Assembly (NCBI GenBank): GCA_002067555.1
Contig: MVQQ01000171.1
Location: 1 to 15,391 of the forward strand
From: Syntrophorhabdus sp. PtaB.Bin184
Lineage (GTDB): Bacteria; Desulfobacterota; Syntrophorhabdia; Syntrophorhabdales; Syntrophorhabdaceae
Reading direction: 5' to 3'
Length of the DNA: 15,391 nucleotides
Part shown: piece by piece, positions 6,732-13,175 of the stretch
Layout of the letters: each line of letters starts with the position of its first letter
How positions within the stretch are numbered: position 1 is the first letter of the stretch
The notes under the pieces: model-generated
What the model was told of the DNA's origin: nothing
What the model saw: only the letters and a program-made list of their open reading frames with translations
The model's database searches: none
Made by a program: the position numbers and the translations under genes

Positions 6732-7421
6732 ATGAAGCAGAGAACCTTGCCTTCCGACATCATTTTCAAAGTCATGACGACTTTGTTTGACACTGTCGCG
6801 GATCTCTCGATAACCCTGCTGTTCAAGGACCGTACCGTCGTGTGGGCAAACCGGGGAATGGCATTGAGCGTCCAACGACCCGTAGAAGAATTGATCGGAA
6901 AACCGTGCTATCAGGCATTCCGTCGGAGAAGAAGCCCTTGCCCGATCTGCTTACTTGACATTGTCGCTGATTCAAAGCAACCGCTTGTCATGGAAAGGTG
7001 GGTGGATATACCGCACGAAGAACGCAAATACGCAGAAGTGCGGGCGTACCCTATCCTTGACCAGCACGGTCTTGTTGAATATCTCTTTGAAATCCTTATC
7101 CCTATCACGGAGAGAAAGAAGGAAGAGGAAAAACGCTCACGGCACATCGAATCACTTGAAAGAATACTCAAGGATTTCTCGGCGCCCTCGCTCAATCGCT
7201 TTTCACAGATACCGACGCATCCGGAAGAAAGCGTGCTGACCGTTCGAGAGAAGGAAGTACTGAGCCTTATCGCACGAGGATTCTCGAACAAGGAGATTGC
7301 CCGCATCCTCGGCATAAGTCTGGAGACAATGAAGACCCACGCAAAGAACATCTTCTTCAAAACAGACACCACAGACCGCACGGAGGCTGCGGTTTGGGCC
7401 ATCACCCGGGGCATAATCTGA
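6732..7421 (+). CDS. PAS-domain LuxR-type transcriptional regulator
   Basis: This 229-aa protein starts at ATG 6732 after AGGAAG at 6721-6726. A PAS sensor domain covers about 12-128. It contains a cysteine cluster C59, C70 and C73 (C-x10-C-P-I-C), a pattern seen in PAS proteins of anaerobes and possibly a metal, cluster or redox site. A charged, probably coiled-coil linker follows (about 126-150, TERKKEEEKRSRHIESLERI). The LuxR-type HTH occupies about 167-229, with LTVREKEVLSLIARGFSNKE and IARILGISLETMKTHAKNIF. There is no receiver domain, so input probably comes through PAS ligand or redox sensing. A terminator follows 30 bp after the stop, so it is likely monocistronic. The adjacent FAD oxidase is a plausible but untested target. 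Confidence 0.92.
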   Translation: MKQRTLPSDIIFKVMTTLFDTVADLSITLLFKDRTVVWANRGMALSVQRPVEELIGKPCYQAFRRRRSPCPICLLDIVADSKQPLVMERWVDIPHEERKYAEVRAYPILDQHGLVEYLFEILIPITERKKEEEKRSRHIESLERILKDFSAPSLNRFSQIPTHPEESVLTVREKEVLSLIARGFSNKEIARILGISLETMKTHAKNIFFKTDTTDRTEAAVWAITRGII

Positions 7422-7439
7422 GGTTTTCAATCAGGCTAG

Positions 7440-7455
7440 TCACTCACATGAGTGA
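7440..7455. promoter_or_regulatory. Perfect dyad between the PAS-LuxR gene and the FAD oxidase gene
   Basis: TCACTCA at 7440-7446 and TGAGTGA at 7449-7455 form a perfect inverted repeat with a 2-bp centre, the size expected for a dimeric HTH regulator site. It starts 19 bp after the PAS-LuxR stop and lies 175 bp before the oxidase start, overlapping the terminator stem. Its role as an operator is inference. Confidence 0.4.
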
Positions 7456-7479
7456 TTGCGGCGACAATCGCTTTTCTTT
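7451..7479 (+). terminator. Probable terminator of the PAS-LuxR gene
   Basis: AGTGATTG at 7451-7458 pairs with CAATCGCT at 7465-7472 (8 bp including one G-T wobble) around the loop CGGCGA, followed by TTTTCTTT. It sits 30 bp after the stop codon of the regulator. Confidence 0.6.
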
Positions 7480-7629
7480 ACGATAAGGATGATGCTGAGA
7501 GAGAGTACGTCGCGCACGCATTGCGGACAAGTGAGGATCATGAGCACGGCTACTCGTTGCATCGAGCGAGTTCTGCTCCCAAAGCGAGAATACAAGCGGG
7601 TCTCCTAAATCAAATATCGGGGGAGTGTC

Positions 7630-9015
7630 ATGATTGAGAGAACCTTGATCGAAGAATTCAGTAAAATAGTTGGCAGTGGGAACATCCTCACCTCTGAGGA
7701 AAGCCTAAAGGCTTACTCCTACGATGGGACCACCACCTGGATGCACCAACCCGACGTCGTGCTGTTCCCCAAAAGTGCGGAAGAAATCGCTATGGTTGTA
7801 AGGATTGCTAATACTGAAAAGATACCCGTAACTCCGCGCGGCGGCGGATCGTGTCTGAGCGGGGGACCAGTCCCCATTCAGGGCGGTATCGTTCTCTGCA
7901 CAACCCGCATGGACAACATCCTCGAAGTCGATAGAACAGCCATGGTGGCCGTGGTAGAACCCGGCGTCGTACTTATGAATCTTAATAACAGACTCGCCAA
8001 GGAGGGCTTTTTCTTTCCTCCCGATCCCCAAAGTTTTTTGAGTGCGACTATCGGTGGTGTAATTGCCGAGAACGCCGGTGGGCCAGCGTGCGTGAAGTAC
8101 GGCGTGACGAAACAGTACGTTCGGGGCATAGATGTAGTTCTGCCTACGGGCGAGTTGATCACTCTTGGAGGGAAAGCGCTATGTTGCGGGGCTGGCTATG
8201 ACTTGCTTTCCCTCTTTGTCAGTTCAGAAGGGACGCTTGGAGTGATCACAAAAGCGATTGTCAAGATAAACTGGCTGCCGGCTGACAGGAAAACGATTCT
8301 TGCCGTGTACGATGATGTGGCCGTTGCTGGAGAGAACGTTTACCGAGTCCTCGAAAATGGAGTCATCCCGGGCAAAATCGAACTCATCGACAATTGGGTG
8401 ATCAACCGTTTCGAAGACATGATGCAAGTCGGCCTACCACGTGACGCTGATGCAGTGCTTATCTTTGAGGTCGACGGGCCGCCGGAGGCAGTCGAAGTTG
8501 AGACAAAGACGATCGTCGAAGTTGCGACAAAACATGGGGCGAGAGAAGTGAGGGCCGCAAAAGATGAGAACGAGGCGGGCAGGTATTGGGCAGGCCGACG
8601 AGCCGGGTTTGCTGCTGTTTTCGGAGCCGCTGCAACGGTGATGGCTGAAGACGTGACTGTGCCGCGTGGCCAAATACCTGCGCTCATAAACAAATGCAGA
8701 GAGCTGTCAAAGAAATACGACGTGGAAATCGTGATGTTGGGACATGCCGGCGATGGGAACTTACATCCCTCAATCCTCACCGACATTAGCAACAAGGAAC
8801 ACTATGGGCGCGCGGCATCTGCAATGGATGAGATCTTTGATGTCGCGGTGGCCCTGGGAGGCGTGATTTCCGGCGAACATGGAATAGGCCTTGAAAAAGC
8901 GAAGGCCTTCAGCAAGACAATTGACCCAGAAGTATTTGAATTGATGAAAAAAGTAAAAACGTTTATGGACCCCAACAACATCATGAATCCGGGTAAAATA
9001 TGGCCCCAGTTGTGA
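7630..9015 (+). CDS. GlcD-like FAD-linked oxidase (glycolate/D-lactate dehydrogenase family)
   Basis: This 461-aa protein has ATG 7630 preceded by GGGGGAG at 7619-7625. It belongs to the VAO/PCMH flavoprotein family. The FAD-binding domain (about 40-215) has PRGGGSCLSGG at 69-79, GGVIAENAGG near 142-151 and SSEGTLGVIT at 198-207. The FAD-oxidase C-terminal domain has GHAGDGNLHP at 371-380, SGEHGIGLEK at 414-423 and the end signature DPNNIMNPGKIW. The length matches GlcD subunits. Family members oxidise 2-hydroxyacids such as glycolate or D-lactate and pass electrons to an iron-sulfur partner (GlcF) or an electron-transfer flavoprotein. Neither GlcE, GlcF nor EtfAB is in the window, so substrate and acceptor cannot be named. 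There is no signal peptide, so it is cytoplasmic. Codon use is less GC-biased at third positions than in the 1-5300 block. Confidence 0.94.
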   Translation: MIERTLIEEFSKIVGSGNILTSEESLKAYSYDGTTTWMHQPDVVLFPKSAEEIAMVVRIANTEKIPVTPRGGGSCLSGGPVPIQGGIVLCTTRMDNILEVDRTAMVAVVEPGVVLMNLNNRLAKEGFFFPPDPQSFLSATIGGVIAENAGGPACVKYGVTKQYVRGIDVVLPTGELITLGGKALCCGAGYDLLSLFVSSEGTLGVITKAIVKINWLPADRKTILAVYDDVAVAGENVYRVLENGVIPGKIELIDNWVINRFEDMMQVGLPRDADAVLIFEVDGPPEAVEVETKTIVEVATKHGAREVRAAKDENEAGRYWAGRRAGFAAVFGAAATVMAEDVTVPRGQIPALINKCRELSKKYDVEIVMLGHAGDGNLHPSILTDISNKEHYGRAASAMDEIFDVAVALGGVISGEHGIGLEKAKAFSKTIDPEVFELMKKVKTFMDPNNIMNPGKIWPQL

Positions 9016-9058
9016 CATGATAGGAATATCATTCACGAAGGAGTGGAGGAAAGATAAA

Positions 9059-9427
9059 ATGCGGTGTTCGGATGGGAAGGATATCGCGCAGATGTCCGCG
9101 AACACGTGTAAAAGAACCGCAAGGCAACGGAAAATGGCGCACCGGAAACCAAAAATCCTGCAATCACACCAGCGTCGACAATCGGCACACCAGGAAGCAC
9201 GGGGCGGGCAATAATGCCCCTGCCTGGGACGTCAACAACGGGCCTTCGTTAGCGATTTCCCGTAATCCGTATAACGTTACCCACTCGTTCGCTTCTGAAT
9301 CGTTCCAATTGTATGGGGGCAGCCCTTCTTCTCCGGTTCCGGAGCCCGCTACACTACTGCTTCTCGGGCTCGGTGTTGTCGGAGCAGCTGGATTCAGGAG
9401 AACCAAGCAGCAGGGTTTTCCGACACT
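9059..9427 (+). pseudogene. Decayed PEP-CTERM exoprotein
   Basis: The frame starting CCG at 9333 reads PVPEPATLLLLGLGVVGAAG followed by FRRTKQQ: a PEP motif, one hydrophobic helix and a basic end, the complete sorting signal recognised by exosortase. About 45 residues upstream in that frame (from about 9200, NNAPAWDVNNGPSLAISRNP) look like the end of an exported domain, but there is no signal peptide or start. A good ribosome binding site (GTGGAGG at 9044-9050) and ATG lie at 9059, in another frame, which stops at 9214. After the basic tail the PEP-CTERM frame has no stop and runs through the terminator, whereas normal proteins end within a few residues. Loss of the N-terminal part and the stop indicates a pseudogene. 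No exosortase gene is in the window. Confidence 0.75.
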
Positions 9428-9470
9428 AAAAACAAAAGGCAGGATCGCTGTGATCCTGCCTTTTGTTTTT
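9428..9470. terminator. Strong bidirectional-type terminator after the PEP-CTERM remnant
   Basis: A perfect 19-bp stem, from AAAAACAAAAGGCAGGATC at 9428-9446 to its complement at 9452-9470, with a 5-nt loop (GCTGT). It is flanked by A-rich sequence on the left and T-rich on the right, so it can act on both strands. It marks the natural 3' end of the decayed exoprotein gene. Confidence 0.93.
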
Positions 9471-9843
9471 GTTTCCATTCCATCACTCCTATTCCTGGAG
9501 CCGGCGCAGATCGGCGCGAGCTGGTACCCCGCATATTCACAACCGGCTACCTAAACTGCGCATTGAAGCTGTTCCAATGACTTGTTCCATCCTGACTGCC
9601 ACCACGTCAGCAAGAATCATTTCATTCTATAGCGACAACCAACAATATCCTTGCCCCCCATACGGGGAGCTGACAACACCCCCGAGAACAAGCAAGAATG
9701 TAAGCGGATTGATCCTGCGAGCCTATAGGTTGCCAACGCACCGGCTACGCCGCTTGTGTAGGACAAAGGGGGTGATGCCTTATGGTCCTGCAAGTCATGA
9801 GATGAATCAACGGCTTCAAGAATCCCGGAAAAGAGGAGGAACA
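9471..9843. other. Intergenic stretch before the secreted protein gene
   Basis: The 373 bp hold no gene I can support. Reading frames are open on both strands but lack starts with ribosome binding sites. The 3' half, from about 9715, has several complementary GC-rich segments (for example AGGAC near 9760 and GTCCT near 9785) and could form a structured leader, but no known riboswitch matches. GAGGAGGA just before 9844 is the ribosome binding site of the next gene. Confidence 0.4.
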
Positions 9844-10386
9844 ATGAAAACCATCAGAACATTGTGCTTCGTGGTCGCAGTGCTTTCGTTCATGTCCCTT
9901 GCAGTGCCCGGGTTGGCATCGTCGGAAAGCGGGACTGCAACGATACCTCTGGACCAACTGAAAATGATCCCAATGGATCGGGCCAGGGCTCAGTCGATAG
10001 AGTTGCCGGCAAGTCTTGTACAACGTGCGGGGGCTTGGAGTGATGTCGAGGTAGGGCCTACACTCTATCAAAGAAACTGGTGGTACAAGACCACCTTTAG
10101 CAGAGGAAGCATATACGTACCGCCGGGTTCCCTAATCAGCCAAGTCGCGTGGCAGTGGGGTGTGACTAACCGGTATGATGGGCTGCTGGTTTGGTTGGGC
10201 TATGTATCAGGCGGGAATTTCTACTATATCGACATAAGCTCCTGGGGATCGGGCACAAGCACAGCGTTCAATACTTTGCCGGCAGATATGGATTTTGAGA
10301 TATGGTTCGGCTATACCGGCACAGGCATGTTAAATCCACCCACCTATGGCCAGTCAGATACGGTGATCGTGAGCTGGTATCCGTAG
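9844..10386 (+). CDS. Secreted protein of unknown function
   Basis: This 180-aa protein starts at ATG 9844, preceded closely by AGAGGAGGA. An upstream in-frame opening to 9463 has no translation signals. The N-terminus is a standard Sec signal peptide: MKTIRTLC, a hydrophobic core FVVAVLSFMSLAV, and a likely cleavage after GLA at residue 25. The mature part is rich in Trp, Tyr and Gly with alternating patterns, and looks like a single beta-sandwich. It has NWWYKTTFSRGSIYVPPGSL, then QVAWQWGVTNRYDGLLVWLG, and ends VIVSWYP. No PEP-CTERM, LPXTG or membrane anchor is visible and the mature part lacks cysteines, so it is probably periplasmic or released. I do not recognise the family. A stem-loop follows the stop. 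Confidence 0.85.
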   Translation: MKTIRTLCFVVAVLSFMSLAVPGLASSESGTATIPLDQLKMIPMDRARAQSIELPASLVQRAGAWSDVEVGPTLYQRNWWYKTTFSRGSIYVPPGSLISQVAWQWGVTNRYDGLLVWLGYVSGGNFYYIDISSWGSGTSTAFNTLPADMDFEIWFGYTGTGMLNPPTYGQSDTVIVSWYP

Positions 10387-10394
10387 TATGAGAT

Positions 10395-10429
10395 TCTGAG
10401 GCTCCCTTTAAAAGAAAGGGAGCCTCAGA
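10395..10429. terminator. Stem-loop after the secreted protein gene
   Basis: A perfect 15-bp stem, TCTGAGGCTCCCTTT at 10395-10409 with its complement at 10415-10429, has the loop AAAAG. There is no T tract on either side, so it is a weak intrinsic terminator at best or a 3' stabilising hairpin. It lies between convergent genes and could serve both. Confidence 0.65.
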
Positions 10430-10462
10430 GTTGACACGATTCGACGCCCTGTGATTGATGAT

Positions 10463-10933
10463 TCACGCCGTTTCTACAATTTCATCGTAGTGTGCTAAAA
10501 GCTTCTCGATCGAGCCTCTATCCAGCGCCCTGATCGCAGACCCTTCAGTATTCGCCGACCCGCTCGTGTTTTGGAGAAGCTTGCTCAGATATTCCTTGCC
10601 CAGGGTCGGCACTTCGAGACCGGAAAGAGATGCGAGGGCTTTATCCATCGAAAATTGAAGAGTCAATGCATCGATGTCTTTTGTATCCATGCCGTTCTTC
10701 GCTGCATAATCCTTCATCTTTGCGATCATGGATTTATCTTCTTCCGTCAGCCAATCCCCCGAACATTGCAGCTTCGAGGGGCACTGGGGTATCTTCGACG
10801 CGTCGCTAAGGCTCACATTGTAGGCCGGAGACTCTTCTTTTGTTGATCGGGTAGCGGTATTCGAGTTGGCTGTTCTAGTCGCGCCGAGAGTCGCCCAAAA
10901 AGATCCGTAAGAATTGATCGAATTAATGTTCAT
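10463..10933 (-). CDS. Unknown 156-aa protein with Ser/Thr/Asn-rich N-terminus
   Basis: The minus-strand ATG at 10933 is preceded by GGAGGGGG (10938-10945), a strong ribosome binding site. Residues 1-35 are rich in Ser, Thr and Asn and probably disordered. A segment with AYNVSLSDASKI (37-48) and two cysteines (C51, C57) follows. The C-terminal hundred residues are helical (WLTEEDKSMIAKMKDYAAKN and ALDRGSIEKLLAHYDEIVET). There is no signal peptide or membrane helix. A soluble or type III/flagellar-exported product would fit such a composition, but I cannot name a family. It is divergent from the 149-aa gene at 11220, which has a similar layout (disordered N-terminus, helical C-terminus). It converges on the secreted protein gene. 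Confidence 0.8.
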   Translation of the reverse strand: MNINSINSYGSFWATLGATRTANSNTATRSTKEESPAYNVSLSDASKIPQCPSKLQCSGDWLTEEDKSMIAKMKDYAAKNGMDTKDIDALTLQFSMDKALASLSGLEVPTLGKEYLSKLLQNTSGSANTEGSAIRALDRGSIEKLLAHYDEIVETA

Positions 10934-10965
10934 TTTTCCCCCTCCAATCGGTTTATTTGTTTGGT

Positions 10966-11169
10966 TTAAATATGAAGCAAACCACGTGCCAGTGCCTTAG
11001 CGGCTTCGGACAAAATCAAGAACGGCTGGTAGTGTATCTTATGAGACATCCCGTTGTCAGCGACATGGAAAAAGATTCCGGGATCGGAAAACAATTCCCC
11101 TATCTCGGGGACAGGCGCGACCGGCGTACTCCAAAACTCTCGGGAGAAACGCAACGGTGTCCGTGGCAT
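10966..11169 (-). CDS. Possible small protein upstream of the 156-aa gene
   Basis: The 67-codon minus-strand frame has a believable codon pattern and protein-like composition: LFSDPGIFFHVADNGMSHKI, then LSEAAKALARGLLHI at the end. It is placed 32 bp upstream of the 156-aa gene on the same strand, so it could share its transcript. The ribosome binding site of the ATG at 11169 is weak. A plus-strand frame of similar length overlaps it and has a less natural composition. I do not recognise it; it may be a small gene or a fragment of a larger lost one. Confidence 0.35.
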   Translation of the reverse strand: MPRTPLRFSREFWSTPVAPVPEIGELFSDPGIFFHVADNGMSHKIHYQPFLILSEAAKALARGLLHI

Positions 11170-11219
11170 GAGTTTTGGAATACCTGCCCTTTCACCGGCA
11201 TGTACGACAGGAGGACTCG

Positions 11220-11669
11220 ATGAAGATTAGTACAGAAACCAGCTGCACATACATCGGCCGGCCAGTCCGGACCGTTAGCGTAACCCGCGCCGGCTCCCCG
11301 TCGTTCTCTGTCGCGTTGACAGCGGCCACGGTCGATACTGCTAAGGCCGGAGGCTCCGGCGTGAAGCAATCCGACTTCACTCACATGACACGCAAAGAGC
11401 TGTTCGACTGGATGAACAGCAAGATCGGCAGCGGAGAAATGTCGTTCGAGGAAAGCTCACCCTTCCTTGCGATGACTCTTAAGATCCCGGTTCGAGGTGG
11501 TCAGGGCTCTTCCGTTACGCTCGATGACCGTGAGCGCGTCAACTTCGTGCAGAAGGCGTTGGACGGGATCAAGGGTGCGCTGTCGCGCAACGATCAGGAA
11601 GGAGCCAGGCAGTTGCAGGCAGCCCTGAATGCCATGCAACGCTTCCAAGGGCGGTCGACTGAAGTATAA
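11220..11669 (+). CDS. Unknown 149-aa protein
   Basis: The ATG at 11220 lies 5 bp after AGGAGG (11209-11214), much better than the upstream in-frame opening at 11175. Residues 1-55 are rich in Thr, Ser, Ala and Val and probably flexible. From about 56 there is a helical domain with DFTHMTRKELFDWMNSKIGS, then SSPFLAMTLKIP, a variable glycine-rich turn, and RERVNFVQKALDGIKGALSR and LQAALNAMQRFQ at the end. There is no signal peptide or transmembrane segment. The domain looks like a conserved family but I cannot name it. It is divergent from the 156-aa gene and converges with the LuxR receptor gene 46 bp away, with no obvious terminator between. Confidence 0.85.
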   Translation: MKISTETSCTYIGRPVRTVSVTRAGSPSFSVALTAATVDTAKAGGSGVKQSDFTHMTRKELFDWMNSKIGSGEMSFEESSPFLAMTLKIPVRGGQGSSVTLDDRERVNFVQKALDGIKGALSRNDQEGARQLQAALNAMQRFQGRSTEV

Positions 11670-11715
11670 GGAGCAAACATAGCGGTAAGAGCGCACGGCC
11701 CTCTCTTCCTCCATC

Positions 11716-12543
11716 TCAAGGCTTGAGTAGGCCGTATTCCATCGCTATCGCGACGGCTTGTGCTCTATTTACCGCCTTCAGCTTCGCAAGAATGTTTTCG
11801 GTGTGAAACTTGACGGTCTCCTGGCCTATGGAGAGAATGACAGATATTTCCCACCTGCTTTTGCCTTCTTTCATCCATTTCAGCACTTCCGTCTCTCTAT
11901 GCGTCAGCTTTATGTTCGAAATCTCTCGACGGACCGTTCCGGCCTTGTGAATGCGGGTCATGGCGGAATGCAGATGCGGGGCAACATGGCGCACAATAGT
12001 CTCTGTTCGCGAATTGCGGCTGACTTTTCGACCTGCAAAGGAAATAACCAATATTGTGTGGTTGTCCGGCGACCTCATGACGCACGAGTAACCTTCTCTC
12101 AGGCCAATGTCGCTGGATAATAAAACAAACTCTTGGACGGACCTATTCCATGCCCGTTTGTACGTGTCCGTCCAGTACACAGTGCTCCCGGGGGTGCGGC
12201 TACCCTCCGTCACAATAGGATCGACCCTATAGAATCGCTCTTGCACATACCGATCAAGCCACTCCGTCGGGTAACCGGCGCTGATCAGTTCTCCTACATG
12301 CTCGATCTCGCCCTGGCTATCGACCACCGCAAATCCGTCCACGGCGAACTCGCACGTAACTATCCTTTTTGCTTCTTCAAGAAGCCCAATCAGTTGGTCT
12401 CGTTCGGAACAGGCGTGAATAGATCCGATCAATTCAAGCAGTGCGTTGGCGAGGTTCTTCGGCAACAAAACTATTACCCCCCATACTCGCTTACAAACAG
12501 GGCCGCCGAGTAACCAAATAGAAGAATGCTTTTTCGCGATCAT
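11716..12543 (-). CDS. LuxR-family quorum-sensing receptor (LuxR solo)
   Basis: This 275-aa protein combines an autoinducer-binding domain (about 45-200) and a LuxR HTH (about 211-275, LTHRETEVLKWMKEGKSRWE to LAKLKAVNRAQAVAIAMEYG). The residues that contact acyl-homoserine lactones in TraR/LuxR have counterparts here: W95 and Y99 in EWLDRY, D108-P109 in YRVDPI, W124 in VYWTD, and G151 in LREGY. This suggests a functional ligand pocket. No LuxI-type synthase is in the window, so it is a solo as far as seen. The minus-strand ATG at 12543 is preceded by GGGGAGG (12549-12555). A TTG 26 codons further in, after a GGGGGG run, is an alternative, since most family members start nearer LANALLELIG. A related C-terminal fragment is at 5437-5580. 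Confidence 0.92.
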   Translation of the reverse strand: MIAKKHSSIWLLGGPVCKRVWGVIVLLPKNLANALLELIGSIHACSERDQLIGLLEEAKRIVTCEFAVDGFAVVDSQGEIEHVGELISAGYPTEWLDRYVQERFYRVDPIVTEGSRTPGSTVYWTDTYKRAWNRSVQEFVLLSSDIGLREGYSCVMRSPDNHTILVISFAGRKVSRNSRTETIVRHVAPHLHSAMTRIHKAGTVRREISNIKLTHRETEVLKWMKEGKSRWEISVILSIGQETVKFHTENILAKLKAVNRAQAVAIAMEYGLLKP

Positions 12544-12548
12544 GTCAA

Positions 12549-12567
12549 CCTCCCCATCTGGGGGGGG
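12549..12567 (-). promoter_or_regulatory. Hairpin overlapping the LuxR ribosome binding site
   Basis: On the minus strand a run of eight C (12560-12567) is followed by AGAT and then GGGGAGG, the Shine-Dalgarno sequence of the LuxR receptor gene. CCCC and GGGG can pair around the AGAT loop and would hide most of the ribosome binding site, provided transcription starts upstream of 12567. A translational switch is inference; the sequence arrangement is directly visible. Confidence 0.4.
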
Positions 12568-12607
12568 TGCCATAGAATTGCCATTGACCCTCCGTACATA
12601 AGGGTGG

Positions 12608-12662
12608 TTTGCCTTGTGGCGAAACGGCGGCTCAACTGAAGATTACGGACAAAGGGATCGGG
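12608..12662 (+). repeat. 55-bp dispersed element, copy 2
   Basis: This is the second copy of the element at 6542-6596 (about 80% identical). In the shared frame it reads PCGETAAQLKITDKG and continues open as IGKLRYAKFKEHAMDVG to a TAA at 12792-12794. The hairpin at its left edge is kept only in weakened form (one mismatch and one G-T pair). The TTG at 12609 lacks a properly spaced ribosome binding site. An in-frame ATG at 12696 follows AAGGAG at 12684-12689 and could give a 32-aa peptide. Confidence 0.6.
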
Positions 12663-12781
12663 AAGCTTCGCTATGCCAAATTCAAGGAGCATGCGATGGA
12701 TGTCGGGATTGAGGGGGCATGCCGAACAGGTTTCACCGGCTCGTCTTCAGACGGCCGTGAAATATTGTGTAAGGGGATTGA

Positions 12782-12955
12782 ATGTCTAAAGTAATTTACG
12801 AGCAGACGCGCTCACCATACAAGGTCAAGGTGCATCGCGATTCGGGCTCGCGTGAATACGTGGCAAAGCTTTACAGCACGCATAAAGACGACGCCCTTTG
12901 CGTCGCAGGCAATATGCTCGTTGACGGTGGCCTTCCTTCAAGTGATAAGCGATAA
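12782..12955 (+). CDS. Small 57-aa unknown protein
   Basis: An ATG at 12782 preceded by AAGGGG (12770-12775) opens 57 codons to a TAA. The product (MSKVIYEQTRSPYKVKVHRD, then AKLYSTHKDDALCVAGNMLV, ending SDKR) is highly charged and would fold as a small beta/alpha unit. It shows no signal peptide. It overlaps the end of the open frame that carries copy 2 of the 55-bp element. I do not recognise it. Composition and translation signals are good for so short a gene, but there is no independent support. Confidence 0.5.
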   Translation: MSKVIYEQTRSPYKVKVHRDSGSREYVAKLYSTHKDDALCVAGNMLVDGGLPSSDKR

Positions 12956-13175
12956 GCCATCGATTACCGCTCGAAAAACGATTAACAGCAGATTAACTGG
13001 ATATAGCATCTCAGGAAGGAGACCGCGGATACCGGTAGGCATCAACCTACAAGAGTATTTCGTCGAAACCAAAATCGGCGATGTACATCTACAAAGCAAG
13101 CCTGTGACTCGCGCCACACTGGTAATGATTACCACGAAAATCTGTCCACCCACCCTGATATTTAGATGATGCTCG
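12956..13175. other. Intergenic stretch with no recognisable feature
   Basis: The 220 bp between the 57-aa gene and the convergent lectin-passenger gene hold only short unsupported frames. A GGAAGGAG motif near 13013-13020 looks like a ribosome binding site but leads to no start and open frame of note. No hairpin terminator is evident for either flanking gene. Confidence 0.4.

Noticed and set aside
7452..7637. A 61-codon frame from GTG before the FAD oxidase
   Set aside because: No ribosome binding site, it begins inside the terminator stem, overlaps the oxidase start and has unconvincing composition.
9463..9843. N-terminal extension of the secreted protein frame to 9463
   Set aside because: The signal peptide and strong ribosome binding site at 9844 fix the start; the upstream part has no protein character.
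12852..13169. A 105-codon plus-strand frame between the small gene and the lectin gene
   Set aside because: Mostly overlaps the 57-aa gene in another frame, lacks a ribosome binding site and has no family-like segments.
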